Source: Bacillota bacterium (GTDB lineage Bacteria > Bacillota > Clostridia > Lachnospirales > Lachnospiraceae). Taken from it: 64,000 nt of DNA. The notes below the pieces were generated by a model. That model ran no database searches. It worked only from the letters and a program-made list of their open reading frames with translations, and was not told the origin of the DNA. The DNA lies in NCBI GenBank assembly GCA_023415655.1, contig JAEZKD010000265.1, positions 4,980 through 68,979 on the forward strand, given 5' to 3'. Below, piece after piece: positions 8,221-17,175 of the stretch. Numbering within the stretch: the first letter of the stretch is position 1; each line of letters opens with the position of its first letter. A program made the translations under genes and the position numbers.

Positions 8221-9141
8221 TTATCTATGTTTTTTTAAATGATAACGTTTCCAAATAATAAATATAAGACTAGTTATTACAAGCAAAGCTGATAACATCT
8301 GGGACACTGGCATCGGAGAACCCCAAAGAAAAAGTTGATCCGTACGGAGCCCTTCAATCCAAAATCTTCCAATACCATACCCTGCCAGATAAAGACTTAA
8401 AACTTCTCCATCAAACCTTTTATGCTTGCTATAAAGTATTAACCCAATCAATAAAAGAAGATTCCAAACCGATTCATACAAAAAGGTTGGGTGTACCGAG
8501 ATATATTCCACTCCCTCAATCATTTGAGTATTGTTACGTATCTCTAAGATGGCTTCTAAGGCTTCTGGACGTGAGGAATATTTGGAGTATAACCGATCAA
8601 GAGAACTGGTATAATCTCCTCCAACATGTTTTAAGTTTAACTGCATAGAAAATAGTCCGTCATAAAACTTGCCAAAGGCTTCCCGATTCATAAAGTTTCC
8701 CCATCTACCAATTACTTGACCTATTAAAAGGCCTAGCACTCCTGTATCAGCTAAAACTCCAAAGGAAATTTTCTTAATTTTACAGTACACAATTCCAGTG
8801 ATTACAGCTGCAATGACACCACCATAGATGGCAAGTCCACCAGTACGTAGATTTAGAATGCTGAGTAAATCGCCTTTAAACTCATCCCACGTAAATATGA
8901 CGTAATATAGTCTTGCACCAATCACTGCAAATAAAATTCCATACAAAGCAAAATCCCAATATATATCAGGATTTTGTCCAGTTCTTTTCGCTTGCCATTG
9001 AGCAAGTAAGACACCACATACCATTCCTAGAGCAATGATGATTCCATAATAAGCGATATCGATACCAAATACCGATATACCACTACCTAGATTATGAAAT
9101 TCAATCCCTAGATTTCGAAACAGAATATCCGATTTCTCCAT
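8221..9141 (-). CDS. lgt: Phosphatidylglycerol--prolipoprotein diacylglyceryl transferase
   Basis: Integral membrane enzyme transferring diacylglycerol to the lipobox cysteine of prelipoproteins. 306 aa, seven or so hydrophobic segments. Seen: GARLYYVIF, GGLAIYGGVIAA, the Lgt signature GRWGNFMNREAFG (around residue 146), HPTFLYESVWNLLL, and the C-terminal GRFWIEGLRTDQL. The segment between about residues 160 and 205 carries a charged insertion (YSKYSSRPEALEAILE). It follows ychF by 17 bp and ends in a strong terminator. RBS GTGGGG. Confidence 0.95.
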   Translation of the reverse strand: MEKSDILFRNLGIEFHNLGSGISVFGIDIAYYGIIIALGMVCGVLLAQWQAKRTGQNPDIYWDFALYGILFAVIGARLYYVIFTWDEFKGDLLSILNLRTGGLAIYGGVIAAVITGIVYCKIKKISFGVLADTGVLGLLIGQVIGRWGNFMNREAFGKFYDGLFSMQLNLKHVGGDYTSSLDRLYSKYSSRPEALEAILEIRNNTQMIEGVEYISVHPTFLYESVWNLLLLIGLILYSKHKRFDGEVLSLYLAGYGIGRFWIEGLRTDQLFLWGSPMPVSQMLSALLVITSLIFIIWKRYHLKKHR

Positions 9142-9158
9142 TCATACCCCACTTTCTA

Positions 9159-10256
9159 TTATACATTAAAGCGGAAAAGAACAACATCGCCATCTTGAAC
9201 CACATATTCTTTGCCCTCGGATCGAACTAAACCTTTCTCCTTTGCAGCATTGTAACTTCCACACTCTACTAAGTTCTGATAGCTTACGATTTCAGCACGA
9301 ATGAATCCACGTTCAAAATCAGTATGAATTTTGCCAGCAGCTTGAGGCGCTTTCATCCCACGAGTAATCGTCCAAGCTCTTGTTTCCATAGGACCAGCCG
9401 TTAAGTAACTAATTAATCCAAGCAAATGATAGCTGGCACGGATTAGTTTTTCTAGACCAGATTCTTCAATTCCAAGGTCATCTAAGAATTCCTTTTTTTC
9501 TTCATCATCTAGTTCTGCAATTTCTTGTTCAATCTGTGCACAGATTACAAAAACTTCACTTCCCTCTGTGGCAGCTAACTCTCTTACACTTGCAACAAAG
9601 GCATTGTCAGCAGCATCGTTGCTTAATTCCTCTTCACGAACATTCGCAGCATAAATTACTGGTTTGCTTGTCAAAAGGTTCATTGCAGATAACATTTCTT
9701 GTTCTTCTTCGTCATCGGTCGTAAACTGCTTCGCAGGCTTACCATCTTCTAACAATTGTTTTACTCTTGCTAAAAGATCTGCTTCCTTTGCAAGAGCTTT
9801 ATCATTCTTAGCCCCTTTGATTACTCTACTTAATCTACGTTCAATTACTTCAATATCACTAAAAATCAATTCAAGATTGATTGTTTCGATATCACGTAAT
9901 GGATTTACACTTCCATCCACATGGATGATATTTGAATCCTCAAAGCAACGTACAACATGTACAATCGCATCCACTTCTCGAATGTTAGCTAAGAACTGGT
10001 TACCAAGACCTTCTCCCTTGCTAGCACCTTTTACGAGACCAGCAATATCTACAAACTCAATTGCCGCAGGAATGATTCGTTCCGAATGATAAATATCAGA
10101 TAACACTTTTAATCTAGCATCTGGGACAGGAACGATACCAACATTAGGGTCAATTGTACAGAATGGATAATTTGCTGATTCTGCTCCTGCTTTTGTTAAT
10201 GCATTGAATAGCGTGCTCTTTCCTACATTTGGCAATCCGACAATACCTAGTTTCAT
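9159..10256 (-). CDS. ychF: Redox-sensitive/ribosome-associated GTPase-ATPase YchF (OLA1 family)
   Basis: Translation-associated P-loop NTPase of the Obg superfamily that prefers ATP. 365 aa, normal length. Seen: G1 GLPNVGKSTLFNALTKA at the N-terminus, G2/G3 region YPFCTIDPNVGIVPVPD and DIAGLVKGASKGEGLGNQFL, a coiled-coil insert (residues ~128-200), and a C-terminal TGS domain ending EGKEYVVQDGDVVLFRFNV. It lies between thiN and lgt. RBS AAGG about 10 nt from the ATG. Confidence 0.97.
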   Translation of the reverse strand: MKLGIVGLPNVGKSTLFNALTKAGAESANYPFCTIDPNVGIVPVPDARLKVLSDIYHSERIIPAAIEFVDIAGLVKGASKGEGLGNQFLANIREVDAIVHVVRCFEDSNIIHVDGSVNPLRDIETINLELIFSDIEVIERRLSRVIKGAKNDKALAKEADLLARVKQLLEDGKPAKQFTTDDEEEQEMLSAMNLLTSKPVIYAANVREEELSNDAADNAFVASVRELAATEGSEVFVICAQIEQEIAELDDEEKKEFLDDLGIEESGLEKLIRASYHLLGLISYLTAGPMETRAWTITRGMKAPQAAGKIHTDFERGFIRAEIVSYQNLVECGSYNAAKEKGLVRSEGKEYVVQDGDVVLFRFNV

Positions 10257-10298
10257 TTTTTATTACCTTAACCTTTCTTTTGTTCACATTTCTAATCC

Positions 10299-10949
10299 TT
10301 AGTCATGTGCTTCTATCATAATTAAGATACCTTTTTCAAAGGTTATCTCACATATTTCCTCCACTGCTACATTACTGATTCCTATGCTTCTACCAGGCTT
10401 TAATGTATATTTATCAAGAGGATATAAAAAGCCTTTCAACGATAACCCTTCCACTTGCTCCATAAAAGGAAGAAAGGAAATGTAGTTTGCTGAAAGCTTT
10501 GATTTTTCTATCGTTATTGAGTGATTCAATAAACGTATGATATTCTGTTCATCGACTAGCACTCCTTGTATCTGATGTTGCAATAGACGATACAGCATAT
10601 GAAGATTCGCCATCGTATGGTCAAATCTCCCCCCCATTGCACCAAGGAAAACTACTTCATCATATCCCAAATCAATACAATAGTCAACAGCAGATTCCGT
10701 ATCCGTTTCATCCTTGATCGGAACTAGCTGTATCTTTTTCGTTCTCTCCTTCTCCTGGTACTTAGCAACAAGTTCAGATGATGCAGTATCAAAATCACCC
10801 ACAATTACATCAGGAAGAAGATTTAGTAAATCTACATACTTTAATCCATTGTCAACTGCAATCAAACAATCATAGGATTGATTTTTAATATAGTGTTTCG
10901 CAAACTCTAAGTTTAATGCTCCACCCGCAAGTATCAAAGCTCGTTTCAT
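10299..10949 (-). CDS. thiN: Thiamine pyrophosphokinase
   Basis: Transfers pyrophosphate from ATP to thiamine, giving TPP. 216 aa. Seen: ALILAGG start, VDNGLKYVDLLNLLPDVIVGDFDTAS (substrate and metal-binding core), KDETDTESAVDYCIDLGYDEVVFLGAMGGRFDHTMANLHML, and the C-terminal beta-rich thiamine-binding half (GRSIGISNVAVEE). It is last in the def-to-thiN block, 22 bp after the PilZ gene. No TPP riboswitch is visible upstream. Confidence 0.95.
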   Translation of the reverse strand: MKRALILAGGALNLEFAKHYIKNQSYDCLIAVDNGLKYVDLLNLLPDVIVGDFDTASSELVAKYQEKERTKKIQLVPIKDETDTESAVDYCIDLGYDEVVFLGAMGGRFDHTMANLHMLYRLLQHQIQGVLVDEQNIIRLLNHSITIEKSKLSANYISFLPFMEQVEGLSLKGFLYPLDKYTLKPGRSIGISNVAVEEICEITFEKGILIMIEAHD

Positions 10950-10971
10950 CTACCAAAGTAACCCCTCTCTA

Positions 10972-11649
10972 TTAGCGATCGATTCGATCTCTTGCTTTTT
11001 TAAGCTCACGCCGCTGCATTTCATATATATATTTTGTTAACGTTTTGCTCGTTTCTTTAAAACGACAGCCGTAATAATATCGGAAGTTACCATGTCTAGC
11101 TTCAAAAAAGCGAACGACGATTGCCTCACACTTAACTTCACCATATTCAGTACTAAATTGAAAGAAAACTTCACTGTCAAGGTCGATTAATTCATCGCTA
11201 TAAAATCCAACCCCGACCTCACTAATATCACGAAGCATTGCAATGCAACTTTTTAAACGAAAGCAATCCGTAATTTCCAAAGGATTTCCTTCTTCCATAA
11301 TCTTGTACTGTAGATCTATTGGTTGATTAATCAAAACTCGATATGCATTTCTTCGATTATAGGATTCTCCTCGTTCTAGTGACATCAGACAATGAAACTG
11401 TTCTCCATCTAACTCAATCATGCCACCCTTTACATTGCTCCATTTCCACATACGGTCTTCTTTGCGATACACAAGATCTATCACATCCGTATCCAAAAAT
11501 TGAAATACCCGTTTTGAGCTAGCAATTAAGCTAATGCATATTCGACCTTCACTTGCTTCTTCAATTTTACTAACTACCCGATAATTATAACCATCTCGCT
11601 CAATGAGTATCTCGATTGGTTTACCGACTTTCGTTTCCCCCAGGAACAT
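10972..11649 (-). CDS. PilZ-domain cyclic-di-GMP receptor (YcgR-like)
   Basis: 225-aa soluble protein with an N-terminal YcgR-type beta domain (~residues 5-100) and a C-terminal PilZ domain. c-di-GMP-binding residues are visible: RxxxR as RNAYR in YNRRNAYRVL and the [D/N]xSxxG motif as DISEVG in LRDISEVGVGF, about 45 residues apart. Family members bind c-di-GMP and modulate motility or exopolysaccharide; the target here is unknown. The start is the ATG of MFLGETKV, with a strong AAGGAGG at 11658-11664 that lies inside the end of rpe; the two genes overlap by 29 bp, implying translational coupling. Confidence 0.88.
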   Translation of the reverse strand: MFLGETKVGKPIEILIERDGYNYRVVSKIEEASEGRICISLIASSKRVFQFLDTDVIDLVYRKEDRMWKWSNVKGGMIELDGEQFHCLMSLERGESYNRRNAYRVLINQPIDLQYKIMEEGNPLEITDCFRLKSCIAMLRDISEVGVGFYSDELIDLDSEVFFQFSTEYGEVKCEAIVVRFFEARHGNFRYYYGCRFKETSKTLTKYIYEMQRRELKKARDRIDR

Positions 11650-12298
11650 AAGCAAAAACCTCCTTAAATGCTATGACATTCTTTTCAATATCACCTTTAA
11701 AAATAGAAGTTCCCGCAACGATTACATTTGCTCCAGCTTTGATGATTTCAGCCACATTCTCTTGCGTCACACCACCATCAACTTCAATATCAATCGAAAG
11801 TCCAGCACGTGTTACCATTTCCTTTAGCTGTTTTAATTTTTCGATAGTTGACGGAATAAACTTTTGCCCCCCAAATCCTGGATTAACCGACATTATTAAT
11901 ACCATAGACACTTCTGGCAGAATGTATTCTAACGCCTGTAACGGTGTTGCTGGATTAAGAGCAACCGCAGCCTTTAATCCACGTTCTTTAATTGCCATAA
12001 TCGTACGATTTAAATGCTTGCAGCTTTCTACATGGACGCAGATAATGTCTGCACCTGCATCTGCAAAGGCATCCACATAACGAATTGGTTCTTCTATCAT
12101 GAGATGAACATCAAAAGTTAAATTGGTAACTTTTCTAAGAGCAGCTATCACTGGCATACCAAATGAAATACTAGGCACAAAGCTCCCATCCATTACATCC
12201 AGATGGAGATACTCTGCACCAGCCTTTTCGACCTGTTGAATTTGTGTTTTTAAATCTGCAAAATCTGCCGCTAATATTGAAGGTGATAATTTGTACAT
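11621..12298 (-). CDS. rpe: Ribulose-phosphate 3-epimerase
   Basis: Pentose phosphate pathway epimerase interconverting D-ribulose-5-P and D-xylulose-5-P; TIM barrel, 225 aa. Seen: LSPSILAADFADL start, HLDVMDGSFVPSISFG with the metal-binding His/Asp, FDVHLMIE, VLIMSVNPGFGGQKFI, IEVDGGV and AGTSIF phosphate-binding loop. It is 14 bp from rsgA, the common Firmicute order rsgA-rpe-thiN, here with a PilZ gene inserted before thiN. RBS GCGGGAG. Confidence 0.97.
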   Translation of the reverse strand: MYKLSPSILAADFADLKTQIQQVEKAGAEYLHLDVMDGSFVPSISFGMPVIAALRKVTNLTFDVHLMIEEPIRYVDAFADAGADIICVHVESCKHLNRTIMAIKERGLKAAVALNPATPLQALEYILPEVSMVLIMSVNPGFGGQKFIPSTIEKLKQLKEMVTRAGLSIDIEVDGGVTQENVAEIIKAGANVIVAGTSIFKGDIEKNVIAFKEVFAYVPGGNESR

Positions 12299-12311
12299 AA
12301 ACTCCCGCTTT

Positions 12312-13190
12312 CTAGTATTTTTTCCGATTTTTTAACTCATCAAAAATCTGACAGTAGTTATCATAACGAGTCTTACTAATCTTTTCTTGTGCTAAGGCTT
12401 CCTTAACCTTACAGTCCGGTTCATTGATATGGTTACATCCATTGAAACGGCAACCTTCGCTATACTCCATAAATTCTGGATAATAGTCTTTTAACTCTTT
12501 CTCTTCCATATCAGTAATGAATAAAGAACTAAATCCAGGCGTATCCAGTAAATACGTGTGGTGTTTCATCGCAATGAACTCTGTGTGTCTTGTCGTATGC
12601 TTTCCACGCTTAATTTTTTCCGATATCACTCCCGTTTCCATCAAAACTTCATCTTGAAGCTGATTAGTCAACGAAGATTTACCAACACCGGAGGGTCCAG
12701 CAAGTACTGTTACTTTTCCTTTTAGAAGCTCTTTGACATAATCAACACCCTCAGACGTCAATGCATTCGTAAAGATTACTTGATAACCTGTCATTCGGAA
12801 GACATCAAGTATTTTTTGACGATCTTCATTCGAACTTTTATCGACCTTATTAAAACAAATGATAGTTTCAATACTTTGTCGTTCCATCATTACCAAAAAA
12901 CGGTCCAGTAAATTGTAATTTGGTTCCGGGTCAGTCACTGCAAAGATCACAACTGCTTGATCAATGTTTGCAACTGCTGGACGTATCAATTCACTTTTCC
13001 GTTCTTTAATGTCTGTTATATTTCCTGTTTTTTTATCATCATCGAGGATGACGACTTCTACGTCATCCCCGACTAAAGGTTTTATCTTACGATTACGAAA
13101 GATACCTTTGGCTTTACATTCTACTTCTCCATAGCCTTCAATATCTACATAATAAAATCCTGCAATTCCTCTAATAATTTTACCAAGCAT
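12312..13190 (-). CDS. rsgA: Ribosome small subunit-dependent GTPase RsgA (YloQ/EngC)
   Basis: Circularly permuted GTPase that releases maturation factors from 30S subunits. 292 aa. Seen in permuted order: OB-fold N-terminus, G4 CFNKVDKS, G1 LAGPSGVGKSSLTNQL, T-rich switch TTRHTEF, G3 DTPGFSSL, then the zinc-binding region with CRFNGCNHINEPDCKV (Cys/His ligands). It starts 3 bp before the prkC stop codon side, directly following prkC, in the usual prpC-prkC-rsgA arrangement. Confidence 0.97.
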   Translation of the reverse strand: MLGKIIRGIAGFYYVDIEGYGEVECKAKGIFRNRKIKPLVGDDVEVVILDDDKKTGNITDIKERKSELIRPAVANIDQAVVIFAVTDPEPNYNLLDRFLVMMERQSIETIICFNKVDKSSNEDRQKILDVFRMTGYQVIFTNALTSEGVDYVKELLKGKVTVLAGPSGVGKSSLTNQLQDEVLMETGVISEKIKRGKHTTRHTEFIAMKHHTYLLDTPGFSSLFITDMEEKELKDYYPEFMEYSEGCRFNGCNHINEPDCKVKEALAQEKISKTRYDNYCQIFDELKNRKKY

Positions 13191-13193
13191 TCA

Positions 13194-15350
13194 TTAATTC
13201 TCCGCTGTCAAATAAACACTCCAAGTTTCTGCATATGGATCATCATTGATATACATACGTACAATACCATTACCTTCATAATTTCCTTCTACACGTACGT
13301 TCGCAAAATCACTATCAAAGGTATCATAAGAAGATTCCATCTCTAGTATTGGAGTAAATTCTCCATCCTGTTCTAATTCAAGGTAAACAACACCACTGCC
13401 TCCGACATCAAATGGATTCGAGGTAATGGAAACATAACCTACATAGGTGCTAGGTGTCTCTACTGGAGGTTCGGTTGGTTGTTGATTATCAGGAGTTACT
13501 GTAGGCTGTGATACTTCTGGTCCAATACTAATGGATACATTCACACTTGTTCCAATAGGCACTTGTTGACTCACCGTATATCCTTGGAGACAAATCAAAC
13601 CATTCGCATAGACAGAACTATTAATATACGTACGTTCACCTAACGTTAACCCAACCTTTTCTAATTCCGCTTTTGCACCAGCTTCATTCATACCTAAAAC
13701 ACTAGGTACTGATACCATCGTTACACCGGAACCCTTACTTACCACAACTGTGATTGTCTCACCTTTGGTTACATATACAGGAGTCGCAGCATTGCTAGAA
13801 CGTGCAGGTTCTGTACGAATTACCATACCCTCTGCTAGGTCTGCATTCTCTTCATAAACTGGATTTACAACAAGACCTAAATCTTCCAGTTGTTTCTTCG
13901 CTTGTTCATACGTACGGTTATATACATCTGGCAATTCCACCGGTTCTCGGCCTGCACTAATCGTTAAAGTAATCGTAGCATTCTTAGGTACTTCGGTTCC
14001 TGCTGGTGGATCTTGATTGGTGATACTACCAGCTGGTATTGTGTCATGATATTCCTCTTCCTCAGCATAAAGAATCGTAAAGCTTTCGGAACGTTCAAGC
14101 AAGGAGGTTTTCGCCATATCACTTGTAAGTCCTACGACCTGTGGGATTTCAACTAGTCCATCTTCCACAGTTACCGATGGAGTTGGCGTCGCTTCGATGG
14201 TAATGGAAGGCGTTGGTGTTAAATCAACTTTTTTATCAGGATCCACTGAATTTAAAAATTTAAATACAATAAATAATACGGTACCGCCAAGTAAAATCGC
14301 AGCTGCTATCATACCAATAAGAAGTACCTTCTCAACTTTGGAATCTACCGTATCTAGTTCTTCCTCTTCTTCCTTCGCTACCTTATTAATACTCTTATCC
14401 TTATTCATTGTATCATAAGTAGTAATTGGGGTTTTTGCCGCGCTCTTGATATGACTCATCTCATCATCGGTAAGATGAATGGTTGGCGAATCACTCACAG
14501 CTCCACTCGCAATCACAACATAACTACCATCTTTATCGATGATGGAACGCTTTAAATCTGCAATCAAATCTGCAGCCTTAAGATATCTGCGTTCCGGTTT
14601 TTTCTGCATACATTTTTGTACAATCTTTTCAACACTCACTGGAACATCTGGATTTAACTCACGTAATGGAGTTGCTTCGCCTTGAATGTGTAAGAGCGCA
14701 ACCGAAACACTATTATCGCCTGCAAAAGGAACTTCTCCACTAAGCATCTCATAAATCGTTACACCTAGTGAATAAATATCACTCTTTTCATCGCTATATC
14801 CACCTCTTGCCTGTTCTGGTGAAAGATAATGAACTGAGCCAATCGCATTCTGTGTCACAGTATTCGCAGTCGCAGCCTTCGCAATACCAAAATCCGTAAC
14901 TTTTACTTTACCATCACGGGAAATAATAATATTCTGTGGTTTGATATCACGATGAATGATGTGATTGTCATGAGCAGCTTCCATTCCTTGAGCAATCTGA
15001 ATTGCAATACCTACTGCTTCCTTTACTTCAAGCTTGCCTTTTCGTTCGATGAACTTTTTTAGGGTAATTCCTTCTACTAATTCCATCACGATATAGTATA
15101 ACCCATCATCATTCCCAACATCATATACATTAACAATATTCGTCTGGGATAATCCTGCTGCAGATTGTGCTTCTGCTCGAAATTTGGCTACAAAGTTTTT
15201 ATCACTTGAATATTCTGGTTTTAATATTTTGATTGCTACATAGCGGTTCAGACGGTGACATTTTGCCTTATAGACGTCTGCCATCCCACCAGAACCAACC
15301 TTATCAATAATCTCATATCTGTCACTGATAAACATTCCGGGTTTAATCAT
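13194..15350 (-). CDS. prkC: PASTA-domain serine/threonine protein kinase
   Basis: Hanks-type membrane receptor kinase sensing muropeptide or lipid II through extracellular PASTA repeats. 718 aa. Cytoplasmic kinase domain (~10-270): VGSGGMADVYKA, VAIK, HRDIKPQN, DFG, GSVHYLSPEQARGG. Juxtamembrane linker rich in Asp/Glu/Lys, one membrane span (~345-365), three PASTA repeats (~405-620, e.g. IPQVVGLTSDMAK, LPDVYNRTYEQAKKQL, VPSVLGMNEAGAKAEL), a Pro/Thr-rich linker and a C-terminal ~85-residue beta-rich domain that is not PASTA. Paired with the PP2C phosphatase immediately upstream. RBS AAAGG. Confidence 0.96.
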   Translation of the reverse strand: MIKPGMFISDRYEIIDKVGSGGMADVYKAKCHRLNRYVAIKILKPEYSSDKNFVAKFRAEAQSAAGLSQTNIVNVYDVGNDDGLYYIVMELVEGITLKKFIERKGKLEVKEAVGIAIQIAQGMEAAHDNHIIHRDIKPQNIIISRDGKVKVTDFGIAKAATANTVTQNAIGSVHYLSPEQARGGYSDEKSDIYSLGVTIYEMLSGEVPFAGDNSVSVALLHIQGEATPLRELNPDVPVSVEKIVQKCMQKKPERRYLKAADLIADLKRSIIDKDGSYVVIASGAVSDSPTIHLTDDEMSHIKSAAKTPITTYDTMNKDKSINKVAKEEEEELDTVDSKVEKVLLIGMIAAAILLGGTVLFIVFKFLNSVDPDKKVDLTPTPSITIEATPTPSVTVEDGLVEIPQVVGLTSDMAKTSLLERSESFTILYAEEEEYHDTIPAGSITNQDPPAGTEVPKNATITLTISAGREPVELPDVYNRTYEQAKKQLEDLGLVVNPVYEENADLAEGMVIRTEPARSSNAATPVYVTKGETITVVVSKGSGVTMVSVPSVLGMNEAGAKAELEKVGLTLGERTYINSSVYANGLICLQGYTVSQQVPIGTSVNVSISIGPEVSQPTVTPDNQQPTEPPVETPSTYVGYVSITSNPFDVGGSGVVYLELEQDGEFTPILEMESSYDTFDSDFANVRVEGNYEGNGIVRMYINDDPYAETWSVYLTAEN

Positions 15351-15391
15351 TTAAATACCTTTCACCTTTCTCCTCTTTTTCTCCTAACTCC

Positions 15392-16114
15392 CTATATACA
15401 AGCTAATACAATTGCGATATTATCCTTACCACCACATTCATTGGCTCTTTGTATCAATTGTTGTACCGCAACTTCTAGGTTGTTTTTGTTCTGATGAACA
15501 AGATTAAAAATTTCAGAATCGTCGATCATATTAGATAAGCCATCTGAACACAACAAAATTATATCATTCTCTTTTACAACAACTTCAAAGAAATCTGCCA
15601 CTACTTTCGCATTGGCACCAACGGCTCTTGTAATGATGTTCTTTTTAGGATGAAATCTAGCTTCCTCCCTTTTCAACTCACCAGTTTTCACCATCTCTTC
15701 CACTAAAGAATGATCCTCTGTAATCTGCTTTAGTGTATCATTAATTAAGTACAATCGGCTATCGCCGATGTTTGCCACATACATGATATGTTCTAATACA
15801 GTTGCTAACACAAGGGTAGTTCCCATTCCTTCCAAATCACTCTGCATCTTCGACTGTTGTATCAGAAGTTCATTCGTTTCAATAATTGCATTCTCTATCA
15901 TTCCAATGACAGTTTTTTCTGAGCTGTTAGAAATGTTTGATACAATAGTTTCCACACAAAAGCGTGAAGCGAAATCCCCGGCATTATGTCCACCCATTCC
16001 ATCCGCAACAATAAAAAGGTTTGGTAATGCACCAACAGATTCTGTATTGCAGTAAACATAATCCTGATTCATTTCTCTCTTCTGACCTACATCCGTAGCT
16101 GAGTATGCTTTCAT
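15392..16114 (-). CDS. prpC: PP2C-family protein serine/threonine phosphatase
   Basis: Mn/Mg-dependent phosphatase opposing PrkC. 240 aa. Seen: DVGQKREMNQDYV at the N-terminus, VADGMGGHNAGDFAS with the metal-binding Asp/Gly, GTTLV, NIGDSRLYLI, ITEDHSLVEEMV, LLCSDGLSNMI and C-terminal CGGKDNIAIVLA, so all canonical PP2C motifs are present. 41 bp upstream of prkC and 4 bp after rlmN, so these are probably cotranscribed. Strong AGGAGGTGA RBS. Confidence 0.96.
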   Translation of the reverse strand: MKAYSATDVGQKREMNQDYVYCNTESVGALPNLFIVADGMGGHNAGDFASRFCVETIVSNISNSSEKTVIGMIENAIIETNELLIQQSKMQSDLEGMGTTLVLATVLEHIMYVANIGDSRLYLINDTLKQITEDHSLVEEMVKTGELKREEARFHPKKNIITRAVGANAKVVADFFEVVVKENDIILLCSDGLSNMIDDSEIFNLVHQNKNNLEVAVQQLIQRANECGGKDNIAIVLACI

Positions 16115-16118
16115 GCGA

Positions 16119-17171
16119 TTATTTCACCTCCTGGCCTGTCATTCTTTCTTGATAACTCTTACGTAATTGCCCACAAGCAGCATTAATATCTGAGCCCATT
16201 TCTCTTCTAATAGTAACATTTATTCTGTTTTTTTCAAGTATATTTTTGAAATTCTGTATATTCTCACCAGAAGTACGTTTAAAATCACGCTCTTTGATTG
16301 GGTTGACAGGAATCAGATTTACGTGGCAATTCATCCCCTTAATTAATCGACATAATTCTCTTGCCTGAGCAGGAGTATCATTCACTCCTTCAACTAAAGA
16401 GTACTCAAAACTAATTCTTCGCTTCGTTTTTTCATAATACTCTTTGCAGGCATCCAATACTTCTTTCAGGGAGTATCGATTCGCTACCGGCATAATTTTT
16501 TTACGATCCTCGTCATTTGGAGCATGTAAGGACAAAGCAAGAGTAATCGCTAAGTCTTCCTTTGCAAGCTCTCGTATCTTTTCAGCAAGTCCACAGGTGG
16601 ATACCGTAATATTTCTTTGCGAGATGTTCAACCCTTTTTCAGAGGATAGCATACGAACAAAACGTACAATATTTTCATAGTTATCTAATGGTTCTCCAGT
16701 TCCCATCACAACCACATTACTAACACGTTCGTTCGTAAGCTTTTGTATCCGATAGATTTCATCCAACATCTCAGACGTTGTAAGATTTCGTGTGAGACCT
16801 CCGATGGTAGACGCACAGAAACGGCAGCCCATTCGACATCCAACCTGAGAAGAAATACATACGGAATTCCCATGATGATATCGCATCAACACACTCTCAA
16901 TGACATGACCATCTGGAAGTTGGAATAAGAATTTAATCGTTCCATCGATCTGCGATTCATATCGTTCGACTTCCTTCAAACAGATCAAATCAAAATGATC
17001 CTTAAGCTTCTCACGTAGTGCAGTTGATAAATTAGTCATCTCATCAAAACTATCAACTAGTTTTTCATGCAACCATTCATAAATCTGAGCTGCTCGAAAT
17101 TTCTTTTCACCCAATGTTAAAAGTTCATTCTCTAACTCATGGATTGCTAATGATTTTATATCAATTTTCAA
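16119..17171 (-). CDS. rlmN: 23S rRNA/tRNA adenine-C2 methyltransferase (radical SAM)
   Basis: Methylates C2 of A2503 in 23S rRNA and A37 in some tRNAs. 350 aa. Seen: radical-SAM cluster GCRMGCRFCAST (CxxxCxxC), GTGEPLDNYENIV, the HxP LSLHAPNDEDR, and the catalytic C-terminal Cys in NAACGQLRKS. The start codon is TTG at 17169-17171 with AGAGGTAAG upstream; no better ATG exists nearby. It lies 4 bp from rsmB and 4 bp from the phosphatase gene. Confidence 0.97.
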   Translation of the reverse strand: MKIDIKSLAIHELENELLTLGEKKFRAAQIYEWLHEKLVDSFDEMTNLSTALREKLKDHFDLICLKEVERYESQIDGTIKFLFQLPDGHVIESVLMRYHHGNSVCISSQVGCRMGCRFCASTIGGLTRNLTTSEMLDEIYRIQKLTNERVSNVVVMGTGEPLDNYENIVRFVRMLSSEKGLNISQRNITVSTCGLAEKIRELAKEDLAITLALSLHAPNDEDRKKIMPVANRYSLKEVLDACKEYYEKTKRRISFEYSLVEGVNDTPAQARELCRLIKGMNCHVNLIPVNPIKERDFKRTSGENIQNFKNILEKNRINVTIRREMGSDINAACGQLRKSYQERMTGQEVK

Positions 17172-17175
17172 AATC

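Noticed and set aside
9664..10089. 141-aa plus-strand ORF
   Set aside because: Antisense to ychF; Ser/Thr-rich mirror translation of a conserved gene.
10950..10971. TPP riboswitch for thiN
   Set aside because: Only 22 bp separate thiN from the PilZ gene and no THI-box sequence is present.
11673..12080. 135-aa plus-strand ORF
   Set aside because: Antisense to rpe, whose reading frame is fully conserved.
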